DNA of 64,000 nucleotides from CAYVTM01 sp964454645 (GTDB lineage Bacteria > Bacteroidota > Bacteroidia > Sphingobacteriales > Sphingobacteriaceae). Location: positions 186,001 to 250,000 of the forward strand of contig CAYVTM010000004.1 of NCBI GenBank assembly GCA_964454645.1. The letters run 5' to 3'. Both the position numbers and the translations under genes were made by a program. A model generated the notes under the pieces. It did not search any database. It had not been told where the DNA came from and saw nothing but the letters and a program-made list of their open reading frames with translations. This document shows positions 17,935-27,044 of the stretch, one piece after another (the stretch's first letter is position 1; the number at the start of each line of letters is the position of its first letter).

Positions 17935-19428
17935 TTAACTGATTCCCTTCATCATCTTTTTCAGAATCGGAGAGATGGCTAATAGCACAAGTCCCGATAC
18001 CATAGACGTTAGAATAAGGAATGAGAAAAGATCCAGGTCGAATTTATGTAATAAGCTTTCGAGGATACCTGCCATGTAATTCGCTAAAGCGATGCTCGAG
18101 AACCAAAGACCCATCATTAAAGAAACAATCTTTGGAGGGGACAACTTGGTAATCATCGATAATCCGATAGGAGATAAGAATAATTCTCCGATGGTATGTA
18201 ATAAGTAAACACCTACCAGCCATAAAGGAGAAATTAAAACGCCACCGTTGGATGCTGCATTTGCAAAGTACATAACTACAAAGCCTAATCCCAGGAGAAT
18301 TAATCCCAATCCGAATTTCACAGGGATATTCGGATTTTTGTTGGCACGATTAAGAGCAATCCAAAGTGTTGCGAACAAAGGAGCTAAGATAAATATTCCC
18401 AAAGCATTGATCGATTGGAACCATGACGTAGGAATTTCGAAATTACCTAACAACCGATTCGTTTTTTCTTCGGCAAAGAGATTAAACGTTCCACCTGCCT
18501 GTTCGAACCCTGCCCAGAAGAAAATATTAAAGAAAGCTAAAACAAGGATAACGCCCACGCGCGACCATTGATCGCCGCCGCTGGTATTTTTAAAGATCAC
18601 ATAGATAACCCCGATAGCTCCGATAATAAAGAGTGTATTTAAAATAGTAGAATAGGTTGCATCGCTTAGTGAAGTGAAGAAGGTTATTAAAGCCCATGTT
18701 CCTACAGCTGTTCCAACAATGATTCCGAGTATATCGAACCAGTCTCTGGTTCTGAATTTAGTTGCTGTTTTATCACTCATCGTCGGAGGCATGCCTACGG
18801 TTCCTAAGTATTTGGTAGTGGAATGAAAGATGACCAGCCCTAACAACATTCCTAGGCCCGCAGAGGCAAATCCATAACTCCATCCAACTGTTTCACCTAA
18901 AGTACCGCTAATTAAAGGTGCTATGAATGCTCCTAAGTTGATACCCATGTAAAACAAGGTAAATCCCGAATCGCGGCGTGTATCATTCTCATTGTACAAT
19001 CCCCCCACCATGGTAGAGATATTAGGTTTAAAGAAACCGTTACCTACAATAATTAATCCCAGGCCTAAATTAAGCAAGGGCATACTCGCTGCTATCGATT
19101 CTGCTCCATAACCGGAACCTGCGCTCAATGCCAATGTGAAATTTCCCAAAGCCATTAAGATACCACCGATGTAAATACTTTTACGCTGGCCTAAAATACG
19201 ATCGGCTAACATCCCCCCCGCGATAGGAGTAAGATATACAAGCCCCGTGAATATTGCGTAAATCTCTAAAGCGCTTGCTCGTTCAAGGCCGAAGCCGCCA
19301 TTCATCGCTTGTGAGGTTAAGAATAGCACCAATAGTGCCCGCATTCCATAATAACTGAAACGCTCCCACATTTCGGTAAAGAAAAGGGAATACAACCCCT
19401 TAGGGTGTGATGTTTTTGTTTCTGACAT
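17935..19428 (-). CDS. Proton-dependent di/tripeptide transporter (POT/PTR2)
   Basis: A 497-residue MFS-type POT transporter. The PTR2 signatures are present: FFTEMWERFSYYGMRALL in helix 1 with the ExxER-like proton-coupling motif, and FTLFYMGINLGAFIAPL in helix 5. I chose the ATG at 19428 (MSETKTSHPKG), which matches the opening of the paralog next door; an upstream ATG at 19443 would add MLYYI. It imports small peptides with protons across the inner membrane. A second POT gene lies 65 bases upstream. Confidence 0.93.
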   Translation of the reverse strand: MSETKTSHPKGLYSLFFTEMWERFSYYGMRALLVLFLTSQAMNGGFGLERASALEIYAIFTGLVYLTPIAGGMLADRILGQRKSIYIGGILMALGNFTLALSAGSGYGAESIAASMPLLNLGLGLIIVGNGFFKPNISTMVGGLYNENDTRRDSGFTLFYMGINLGAFIAPLISGTLGETVGWSYGFASAGLGMLLGLVIFHSTTKYLGTVGMPPTMSDKTATKFRTRDWFDILGIIVGTAVGTWALITFFTSLSDATYSTILNTLFIIGAIGVIYVIFKNTSGGDQWSRVGVILVLAFFNIFFWAGFEQAGGTFNLFAEEKTNRLLGNFEIPTSWFQSINALGIFILAPLFATLWIALNRANKNPNIPVKFGLGLILLGLGFVVMYFANAASNGGVLISPLWLVGVYLLHTIGELFLSPIGLSMITKLSPPKIVSLMMGLWFSSIALANYMAGILESLLHKFDLDLFSFLILTSMVSGLVLLAISPILKKMMKGIS

Positions 19429-19493
19429 AATATAATATAGCAATAGTTTATAAAAAGCTAATATAGGGGAATTCCGTTAATTAGCTAATTACC

Positions 19494-21125
19494 CTAGTGT
19501 TTACTGATAATTCCTCTCAACCATTTCAACATAGCGAAAATAATTAAGGCAGCGATTAAGCAGGCAACAAAATTGATATAGAAGAAATATTCTTTCTGAC
19601 TGTAATTGTCCCACAAGCTTGCCAGTACACCCGATAATTTATTTCCGATCGAAGTGGCTAGGAACCATCCCCCCATCATTAAGGAAGTAAATCGTTGCGG
19701 TGCTACTTTGGAAACCAGGGATAACCCGATTGGGGATAAGAATAATTCACCTACGGTAACTACTGCGTAGGAGCCAATCAACCATATAGCCGAAACTTTA
19801 TCGGCAGTAATGTCGGTGGATAATACGGCAAAGGCCATTACCAATGTAGAGAATCCGGTGATTAATAATCCGTACCCGATTTTTGCAGGTGTGGATGGTT
19901 CTCTGTTTCGTTTTCTAAGCCATGCAAATAATCCGAGTACGATAGGTGTTATCAATACGATAAAAAACGGATTGACAGATTGAAATATTTCGGTGGAAAT
20001 GAGTTTAGTGGTTTCTCCTTCTTCAGGCCATTTTTCTTTGGGAAGATTTTGGAAATAAGGGTCGGGACTGATAACCTTTACCGTATTTCCTTCTGCATCT
20101 TTAACAGCCCGGAAATACGGATCGTATTGAATATATTCCCCGGGTTCGGTACTAACTTCCTGTACCATTCCAAAAGGTTTTACAATCGGTTCAACGCTTT
20201 CCGGAATTTCACGATCGGTATAGGTTTCGGCGAAGATAGTTAAAGCGGATGCATTCTGTTTGAATACTGCCCAAAAGACAATTACAACGGCAAAGATCGA
20301 AAGCAAGGCCGCAATTTGTGAACGCTCTTCTTTGCTCGAACGGATTAAGAGATTCACATAAAATAAAATTACCGGAATACAGGCGATGATAAATCCATCG
20401 GTAGAATCGGACCCGAAAATATTTCCCGGAATAAACCATCCTAAAACTCCGAAAAGTATTGCGGGTAAAAATACATATAACAAAACATTCTTTACCGATA
20501 TGTCACCTTCTTGTGCAGGCTTACGGATGTCAGCGTCTTTTATATGTTTGGTTCCGTTTAGAAACCAGATGATACCAATCAACATACCCACACCGGCAGC
20601 AGCGAATGCATAGCCCCATCCGTATTCATTACGCATGTAAGCCGCTACAAAGTTACAGATGAATGCTCCTACATTGATCCCCATGTAAAAGATGTTGTAT
20701 CCGGCATCTTTCTGATCTTTGTATTCTTTTGAAGAATAGAGGTTGCCTAGAAGTGTAGAAATATTCGGTTTGAAGAAACCGTTACCTACAATGATTAGTA
20801 AAACCGATATCCAAAACGCAGTCATATTCGGAATGGCTAATCCAAAATATCCCGCAGACATTAATATCCCGCCAATTAAAATCGATCTGCGGTAACCCAA
20901 CACACGATCGGCTAAGAGTCCACCCAGAAAAGGAGTTAGGTATACTAATCCCAAATAAGTCCCTACAATATCCGACGCTTCTTTACGATCCAAGCCCATT
21001 CCGCCTTTTGCACCGTCTGCTAAGTATAAAAATAGAATACCTAACATTAAATAATACCCGAAACGTTCCCACATTTCGGTAAAGAAAAGCACGTAAAGGC
21101 CTTTGGGGTGTGTTGATTTCTTCAT
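19494..21125 (-). CDS. Proton-dependent di/tripeptide transporter (POT/PTR2), paralog
   Basis: A 543-residue POT transporter, paralogous to the adjacent gene: both open with HPKGLYxLFFTEMWERF. The helix 5 motif is YNIFYMGINVGAFI. It is longer because of an insertion of about 60 polar residues (about 315-375) with a repeated DPYFRAV / DPYFQNL element, predicted to lie between transmembrane helices. This insert is shared by some Bacteroidota peptide transporters and may form an extracellular or periplasmic module. It lies between the other POT gene and the peptidase gene. Confidence 0.93.
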   Translation of the reverse strand: MKKSTHPKGLYVLFFTEMWERFGYYLMLGILFLYLADGAKGGMGLDRKEASDIVGTYLGLVYLTPFLGGLLADRVLGYRRSILIGGILMSAGYFGLAIPNMTAFWISVLLIIVGNGFFKPNISTLLGNLYSSKEYKDQKDAGYNIFYMGINVGAFICNFVAAYMRNEYGWGYAFAAAGVGMLIGIIWFLNGTKHIKDADIRKPAQEGDISVKNVLLYVFLPAILFGVLGWFIPGNIFGSDSTDGFIIACIPVILFYVNLLIRSSKEERSQIAALLSIFAVVIVFWAVFKQNASALTIFAETYTDREIPESVEPIVKPFGMVQEVSTEPGEYIQYDPYFRAVKDAEGNTVKVISPDPYFQNLPKEKWPEEGETTKLISTEIFQSVNPFFIVLITPIVLGLFAWLRKRNREPSTPAKIGYGLLITGFSTLVMAFAVLSTDITADKVSAIWLIGSYAVVTVGELFLSPIGLSLVSKVAPQRFTSLMMGGWFLATSIGNKLSGVLASLWDNYSQKEYFFYINFVACLIAALIIFAMLKWLRGIISKH

Positions 21126-21227
21126 CGTTTGTTAAAAGTAAAATAAATCAATTATCAATAGACACAATTATTTACCAAGGATTTTTCTTACTGAATAATT
21201 AATTTGTATCCGCTTCGTCTCTACAGA

Positions 21228-23441
21228 TTAAAGCTTTTCTAAAATATAGTTTGTCATTAAATTATACAAATGTAAACGGGTATTTCCTCCGTGTATCCCG
21301 TGATTTCTATTTGGGTAATAAGCCGAGTCGAATTTTTTATTGGCTTTTACGAGTGCATCCACCATATCTACAGAATTTTGAAAATGTACATTATCATCGG
21401 CTGTGCCATGAATAATTAAGTAATTTCCTTTCAATTGATTCACAAAACTGATAGGAGAATTTTCTTCATATCCTTTGCTGTTTTCTTTGGGAGTACGCAG
21501 ATAACGTTCGGTATAAATTGTATCGTAATATTTCCAATTGGTAACAGGGGCTACGGCAATTGCAGTTTTAAATATATCGGCACCTTTGGTAATACATAGC
21601 GACGACATATATCCTCCGTAGCTCCAGCCTTGTATTCCGATGCGGGAAGCGTCAACATAGGATTGTTGTGCCAACCATTTCGCAGCTTCTATCTGATCGA
21701 TGGTTTCGATTTTTCCTAAATCCAGATAAGTTACTTTTTTAAATGCTGCGCCTCTTGCACCGGTACCTCTGTTATCTACACATACTACTATATATCCTTT
21801 GTCGGCTAAGAGTTGATACCACATGAAATTGGCCCCGCCCCAGGAGTCAAGTACCTGCTGGCTTCCCGGGCCACCATACACAAACATAAATACCGGATAT
21901 TTTTTATTCGCATCGAAATGCGATGGTTTAATCATCCAGGCATTTAATGGTACGCCGTTAAGGGTTGGTATGGTAAGGAATTCTTTCTTCTGTAATTCGT
22001 ATTCCGTCAAACGATCTCTCAAGGCTTTATTATCTTCGAGTACACGCAATTCTTTTCCGGTTTTATCTTGTAAAGTGATGTAATATGGGGTATTTGCATC
22101 CGAATGGTAATTAATGAAATAGGAGAAATCACTGCTGAAACTTGCTGTATTGCTTCCATTTTTCTTACTCAAATTCTTTTTATTTTTCCCGTTGATACCG
22201 ATTGCATAAACATTGCGTTGCATGGCAGAAGGTTCTGCCGACTGATAGTACAAGGTTTTCCCTGACGGGTCTGTTCCGTAAAAACTTGTTACTTCCCATG
22301 CTCCTTTAGTGACCTGACGAACAAGTTTTCCATTGAGTTGATAGAGGTATAAATGGTTGTATCCGTCTTTCTCACTGGAGATAATAAAAGACTTCTGATC
22401 ATCTAAAAATGTCAAATCATCATTGATATCTATATAGGCTTTGTCGCTTTCGGTAAGAATGATTTTGCTGCTGCCATCGTTTGCATTTGCCAGTAAATAT
22501 TCGAGTTTATTCTGATGGCGGTTCATGCGCAATATACACAAGGTACTGGGATCTTTGGTCCATTTGATACGTGGAATGTACTGATCTTTTTCAGTACCTA
22601 TATCAGCCTTAATAGTTTGCCCGCTTTTCAATTGATAAAAATAAATTTCAACAATGGAATTGTCTTCACCCGCTTTCGGATATTTGAATTTATATTCTTC
22701 GGGGTATAACTCTCCGAACATCGTCATCGAAAATTCTTTAACAGCGCTTTCGTTAAACTTATAATAGGCAATTGCGTTTCCATCCGGCGACCATGCGAAT
22801 GCCTTGTCGAAAGAAAACTCTTCTTCATATACCCAATCACAGGCTCCATTGATGACGTGATTCCATTCTCCATCGTTAGTGATTTGTATTTCATCACGAT
22901 TGGAAAGGGTACGAATGAAAAGATCGTTGTCGCGTACGAAAGCGATTTTCGTTCCATCGGGGGAAAAGCTTGCCAGCATTTGCTTTCCACCATCCGAAAG
23001 GTTTTGCAGCTTACGGCTTGTTCTATTCCAGATGTAATGGTATGCTTTAGTGGAATGACGATAGATGGGCTCTGTCTCGTTAGAGATAAGAACTTTTGTT
23101 TCATCCTCACTAAAGGAATAATCATCCATTTTTATGTGTTGGATATCGTTCGGTATCATCAGTTTCAATTCCGACTCCCGTAAAATCGTATCGGTAACTT
23201 TTCCATCCGCATAAGCGTACTGCAGAATATAACGTTGTTTACTTTGAGGATGTGTATAAAAAGAGGAGTAATGTTTGCCGTCTTTCATAGGGCGCAAACC
23301 GTAGATACTTCGTTGAGAAAAGATTCCGTTTTTCCAAATATCTTCGTTGCTGATTTCTTTTTTACTTTGAGCAATTGCCGGGGGAGCAAAAAGAACAATA
23401 ATTGCCAGGTTTAGCAACAGGGTATATTTTGTCTTCATCAT
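21228..23441 (-). CDS. S9-family dipeptidyl peptidase (DPP-IV-like), secreted
   Basis: A 737-residue serine peptidase with a signal peptide (residues 1-24), a beta-propeller domain holding DPP-IV-type DWVYEEEFSF, and a C-terminal alpha/beta hydrolase. The nucleophile is in GWSYGGYMS, the aspartate in HGTADDNVHFQNS and the histidine in NRNHGIHGGN. DPP-IV enzymes release N-terminal X-Pro dipeptides in the periplasm or at the cell surface. The glutamates that bind the peptide N-terminus are present in the EEE stretch. It fits beside the di/tripeptide importers. ATG codons at 23441 and 23438 are both possible starts. Confidence 0.93.
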   Translation of the reverse strand: MMKTKYTLLLNLAIIVLFAPPAIAQSKKEISNEDIWKNGIFSQRSIYGLRPMKDGKHYSSFYTHPQSKQRYILQYAYADGKVTDTILRESELKLMIPNDIQHIKMDDYSFSEDETKVLISNETEPIYRHSTKAYHYIWNRTSRKLQNLSDGGKQMLASFSPDGTKIAFVRDNDLFIRTLSNRDEIQITNDGEWNHVINGACDWVYEEEFSFDKAFAWSPDGNAIAYYKFNESAVKEFSMTMFGELYPEEYKFKYPKAGEDNSIVEIYFYQLKSGQTIKADIGTEKDQYIPRIKWTKDPSTLCILRMNRHQNKLEYLLANANDGSSKIILTESDKAYIDINDDLTFLDDQKSFIISSEKDGYNHLYLYQLNGKLVRQVTKGAWEVTSFYGTDPSGKTLYYQSAEPSAMQRNVYAIGINGKNKKNLSKKNGSNTASFSSDFSYFINYHSDANTPYYITLQDKTGKELRVLEDNKALRDRLTEYELQKKEFLTIPTLNGVPLNAWMIKPSHFDANKKYPVFMFVYGGPGSQQVLDSWGGANFMWYQLLADKGYIVVCVDNRGTGARGAAFKKVTYLDLGKIETIDQIEAAKWLAQQSYVDASRIGIQGWSYGGYMSSLCITKGADIFKTAIAVAPVTNWKYYDTIYTERYLRTPKENSKGYEENSPISFVNQLKGNYLIIHGTADDNVHFQNSVDMVDALVKANKKFDSAYYPNRNHGIHGGNTRLHLYNLMTNYILEKL

Positions 23442-23538
23442 TAAGTATATTACAAGGGTTATTGTAAAATAATCTAATTAACAAACAGCAAGGTATTAAA
23501 ATAATTTAAAAAGCATAAGTAAATTATTGGTTGCACTA

Positions 23539-24423
23539 CTATTCGGTAGGGTCGTTGAAGAGTTTATCCATGGGCGATTTTTCATTCCGCAGATCAAGCA
23601 TTTCCATCAGAATCCATTTGTTTCGTTTAAATTTAAGTCCGTCGTAAGATAGATCCGGTCCATACACTTCGTAATTTCCTATGCCCGAATTATTCGGTGG
23701 TGCCAGATGATCATATACAATCCATTTTTTTTTCCCGAGATAGCGTAAAAGCATGGAAGCTTGTGTAGTATATTCGAAAACAATACGATTTTTCACTTCA
23801 TCTTTCATGTGAAAAACCGGCGACCCAAAAACCGGCTTTCCATCCTCATCGAAACTCAATACTTCGATTATCTTTTTTTGTGTGGTAGCCGTATTGCCTT
23901 TCCAACCTAATAGAATATAATGTTTGTTGCGTTTTCCTTTTTTAGGCGCTACCAATGCATAATAATGTGCGCCGTACCAACTGTCTTTGTTTACAACGGT
24001 ATCGGGATTGGGCATTAAGAAGGAATTGTCGAACAAGGCATAGAGTTCGAGTTTTTCCGGATTATTCTTTTGGATGGCTCCATAATAGCGATACACCCCG
24101 TCATCGGTTCGTAAATGCCAGGTAAATATTCGGAATTTATTATCAGGCGATTTCAGTATGGAAACAGACTTTACCGAATCGAAAGGAAAATCGAAGGAGT
24201 GCTGAATTTTTAAAGTGGATACCAGCGTACGGATAAAAGTATAAATCGTATTTCTTCGTACCAGTTCATCTTCATCATTTACAATCCGGTAGGATAAATT
24301 CTTCAGGGAATCTTCCATACGATACAATTGAGGGTCGAATTGAAGTGCTTGTTTGCTTGGCTTCTGTGCGGAAGCAATTCCCGTCAGGATTAAAAAGAAA
24401 CTTAATAGGAGTGTAGTTTTCAT
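23539..24423 (-). CDS. Secreted hypothetical protein
   Basis: A 294-residue protein with a signal peptide (about residues 1-19, ending IASAQ). The mature part shows the pattern NKFRIFTWHLRTDDGVYRYYGAIQ and WYGAHYYALVAPKKGKRNKHYILLGWKGN, which I have seen only in uncharacterised Bacteroidota secreted proteins. No catalytic motif, lipobox or T9SS domain is seen, so a periplasmic location is likely. A 44-bp perfect palindrome lies 46 bases before its start codon and may act on its expression. Confidence 0.75.
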   Translation of the reverse strand: MKTTLLLSFFLILTGIASAQKPSKQALQFDPQLYRMEDSLKNLSYRIVNDEDELVRRNTIYTFIRTLVSTLKIQHSFDFPFDSVKSVSILKSPDNKFRIFTWHLRTDDGVYRYYGAIQKNNPEKLELYALFDNSFLMPNPDTVVNKDSWYGAHYYALVAPKKGKRNKHYILLGWKGNTATTQKKIIEVLSFDEDGKPVFGSPVFHMKDEVKNRIVFEYTTQASMLLRYLGKKKWIVYDHLAPPNNSGIGNYEVYGPDLSYDGLKFKRNKWILMEMLDLRNEKSPMDKLFNDPTE

Positions 24424-24469
24424 AATGCTTATAAACGCCTAAAATAAGAATTTTGGTGTAAACTGCATT

Positions 24470-24513
24470 TTTGCAACTCATGGCATGACTATAGTCATGC
24501 CATGAGTTGCAAA
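24470..24513. repeat. 44-bp perfect palindrome
   Basis: The left half 24470-24491 and right half 24492-24513 are exact reverse complements with no spacer; the centre reads GACTATAGTC. It lies between the tRNA-Ser terminator and the secreted protein gene. A palindrome this long without a loop is unusual for a simple terminator or operator. Confidence 0.85.
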
Positions 24514-24544
24514 CCTCATCTCTCATTTATACAAAGAAAAGCGC

Positions 24545-24575
24545 AAAAAAAATCCGGTATAGAAATATACCGGAT
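24545..24575 (-). terminator. Rho-independent terminator of tRNA-Ser
   Basis: Read on the minus strand, ATCCGGTAT pairs with ATACCGGAT around a 6-base loop and is followed by a run of eight T. It begins 11 bases after the tRNA 3' end. Confidence 0.88.
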
Positions 24576-24585
24576 AAATATTCGG

Positions 24586-24672
24586 CGGTGAGAGAGGGAT
24601 TCGAACCCTCGGTACCGTTACCAGTACGACAGTTTAGCAAACTGTTCCTTTCGGCCACTCAGGCATCTCACC
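24586..24672 (-). tRNA. tRNA-Ser (anticodon GCT)
   Basis: An 87-nt cloverleaf with acceptor stem GGTGAGA/TCTCACC, a D arm containing GAGTGGCCGAAAGG, anticodon loop TTGCTAA inside the stem CAGTT/AACTG, a long class II variable arm, and a T arm with GGTTCGAATCC. The long variable arm fits serine. CCA is not encoded. The promoter at 24731-24761 has an exact TTTG-N19-TATATTTG layout, and a terminator follows. Confidence 0.96.
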
Positions 24673-24730
24673 GAAACTCTATTTCCTTTCGAATCCCTAC
24701 TTTAAATAAGGAAGTTCTAAGGATGGGATG

Positions 24731-24761
24731 CAAATATAGCATTTAGCCCCCTTGAAGCAAA
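24731..24761 (-). promoter_or_regulatory. Bacteroidota housekeeping promoter for tRNA-Ser
   Basis: On the minus strand TTTG (24758-24761) and TATATTTG (24731-24738) are 19 bases apart, an exact match to the TTTG-N19-TAnnTTTG consensus of the primary sigma factor in Bacteroidota. The tRNA 5' end is 58 bases downstream, so a short 5' leader is expected. Confidence 0.6.
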
Positions 24762-24774
24762 AAATATTTCAAAA

Positions 24775-26856
24775 TCAATTAAATTCTTGATAATCAATCC
24801 GGACATGATAAATACTCATCAGCATCTCTTTGAAAATTTGCTTAATTCGGTAAATCTCTTTAATCGAGATATCGCTGTTGATTAATTGTTCCTGGGCGAT
24901 TTTATAATCGATTACCCGTTCTACCAAATCGTTAATAGATAGGGCAGTAGGCTCTTTCAGGCTTCGGGAAGCGGCTTCTACCGAATCGGCTAACATGAGT
25001 ACTGCCGTTTCTTTGGAAAAAGGTATAGGGCCCGGGTAACGAAAAACATTTTCGTTTACCGAACGGTCGGGATAATTTTTTAAGAAGGATTGATAAAAAT
25101 AATCAACTTTGGTATTCCCGTGATGACTGCGTATAAATTCGATAATTTCTTTTGGCAATTGATAGCGTGTTGCCATTTCTATCCCTGCATATACATGTCG
25201 TATAATTATTTTCGCACTTTCTTCGTAAGGTAACTCATCATGCGGGTTATTCCCTTTTTGCTGGTTTTCGATAAAGTACTGCGGGCTCTCGATTTTTCCG
25301 ATATCGTGATACAAAGCGCCTACACGAATGAGTAAGGCGTTCCCCCCGATATCGAAAATAGCAGCCTCTGCAAGGTTTGCAACTTGTAATGAATGCTGAA
25401 AGGTTCCGGGTGCTTTGTATGATAGTTCGCGAAGCAATGGATGGTTTGTGTTGTTATATTCCATTAGGGTTACTTCAGTTGTAATACCAAATAATTTTTC
25501 GAAGGCATAGATAAGCGGATAGGCCAGTAAAGTTAAGGTAACACTTACCAAAAACCAGATTGAATTTTCCCATTGTATATTTAAAAAAGAACCTTCGTGA
25601 ACGATGGAAATGCCAATAAAACCAACCATGTAGGTGAGGTAGATCAAAGCGGCGGAGATTAAGAACTGCGAACGGTTTAATAAATTTTTGATACTGTTGA
25701 TGGCTACCATTCCGGCAGTCATCTGTAAGAAAATGAACTCATAGCCATTCGGTACGAAAAATCCGGCGATGATAACAACTAAGGAATGAATGTATAAGGC
25801 TAAGCGCGTATCGAAAATGACACGGATGATAATAGGAACAATACAATAGGGTATAAAATACAGGCTGGGTAAGTTTGCCTTTAATGCCCATGATAAAATC
25901 ACAAGCATCATCGTAACGATGAGCAGAATGATAAACATTTTACGATTGTCAGCGAAAATATCTTTACGAAACATGTAAAGAAATACCATCAATAAGGTTA
26001 ACATTAAGCTAACGAGTACCGCCTGACCCAATCCTACAATGTATTTATTTCCCAATACTCCCAGACGTTTATCATATTCATTTTTTAAGGACTCAAGCAC
26101 CGTATAACGTTTATGATCCACAACCGTATTTGGTTCAATAATGATTTCGCCTTGCTTTACCATTCCCATATTTTTAGCTACGGTACGTACAGCTTCCCGT
26201 ATTGCTTTTTGATTCAAAGCTTCATCGTAAAAGCAATTTTCTTTAATAGTTTGCTGAAAAGCATTGAATAATAGGGCGGTATCGAGTTTGCTTATGTTTC
26301 TGATTTCCCTGCTGAAATAATTTGTTGCAGAGTGTATGCTGAAAATATTTTTGCGTGGTTTCCTGACAAGGCTTGTATGATTCACCCAATAAATATCCTC
26401 GGAAAAACTATTGAATTGAGGGTGATCGAAAGCATTTGTAACACCCCGTGTATAAAGTATATTGAGCATGTTGCTTGCGACCTGAATATTTTGAATACGG
26501 TTACTTTCTTCATTTCGCAAACCTTCGTATTTCAATGCCCAAAGTTCATTGAACTCTTGTTGAAAGTTAGCTTTCACCGTATTCTGTACCTGCGGATCGA
26601 TACGTAAATAGCTTGGAATATTACGGATAACTTTTTGTGTATCGGTATTATATTCTTCCGCGGTTTTTTCAATGGCAAAATCAAAAGGTGCGATTAGGCG
26701 CTCGTGCATCCAGGGCTTCCCTTTTTCAAATTCGTATTTGAATTTCAACCCCTTAGGAAGGGAATAAACAATAATCCCTACACACAAAACCATTAAGAAA
26801 TATTTGAGCATTTCAAACGGTGTTTTCCTGTTCGGGTCGAAGAAATGTTGGGTCAT
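24775..26856 (-). CDS. 7TM-HD phosphohydrolase (PgpH-like c-di-AMP phosphodiesterase)
   Basis: A 693-residue membrane protein with an N-terminal transmembrane helix, an extracytoplasmic 7TMR-HDED sensor region (about 40-270), seven transmembrane helices (about 280-465) and a cytoplasmic HD domain. The HD domain holds HSLQVANLAEAA and GALYHDIGK (near residue 515), followed by HHGNTKVDYFY. This order is that of PgpH, which cleaves c-di-AMP in Gram-positives; in Bacteroidota the same architecture is common and probably has the same substrate, but that is inferred. A minus-strand box CAAATGTA lies 40 bases before the start. Confidence 0.9.
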   Translation of the reverse strand: MTQHFFDPNRKTPFEMLKYFLMVLCVGIIVYSLPKGLKFKYEFEKGKPWMHERLIAPFDFAIEKTAEEYNTDTQKVIRNIPSYLRIDPQVQNTVKANFQQEFNELWALKYEGLRNEESNRIQNIQVASNMLNILYTRGVTNAFDHPQFNSFSEDIYWVNHTSLVRKPRKNIFSIHSATNYFSREIRNISKLDTALLFNAFQQTIKENCFYDEALNQKAIREAVRTVAKNMGMVKQGEIIIEPNTVVDHKRYTVLESLKNEYDKRLGVLGNKYIVGLGQAVLVSLMLTLLMVFLYMFRKDIFADNRKMFIILLIVTMMLVILSWALKANLPSLYFIPYCIVPIIIRVIFDTRLALYIHSLVVIIAGFFVPNGYEFIFLQMTAGMVAINSIKNLLNRSQFLISAALIYLTYMVGFIGISIVHEGSFLNIQWENSIWFLVSVTLTLLAYPLIYAFEKLFGITTEVTLMEYNNTNHPLLRELSYKAPGTFQHSLQVANLAEAAIFDIGGNALLIRVGALYHDIGKIESPQYFIENQQKGNNPHDELPYEESAKIIIRHVYAGIEMATRYQLPKEIIEFIRSHHGNTKVDYFYQSFLKNYPDRSVNENVFRYPGPIPFSKETAVLMLADSVEAASRSLKEPTALSINDLVERVIDYKIAQEQLINSDISIKEIYRIKQIFKEMLMSIYHVRIDYQEFN

Positions 26857-26895
26857 AATGTATATATGATTTCCTGAAGGCTATGCTTAACTAAT

Positions 26896-26903
26896 CAAAT
26901 GTA
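26896..26903 (-). promoter_or_regulatory. -7 box for the PgpH-like gene
   Basis: CAAATGTA on the plus strand is TACATTTG on the minus strand, matching TAnnTTTG, 40 bases upstream of the ATG. No exact -33 element is seen. Confidence 0.4.
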
Positions 26904-27044
26904 GAATAAAATGCTGAATTAAAATAAGCGTTTATCCTTTAAAAAAAAATAAGTAATTTCACCGCCGAAAGCAATTACACTATATATTTAATGTAGTGTA
27001 TATCTTGAGCTTTGCATACATTGTGTAATCATTAAAAAAATATT

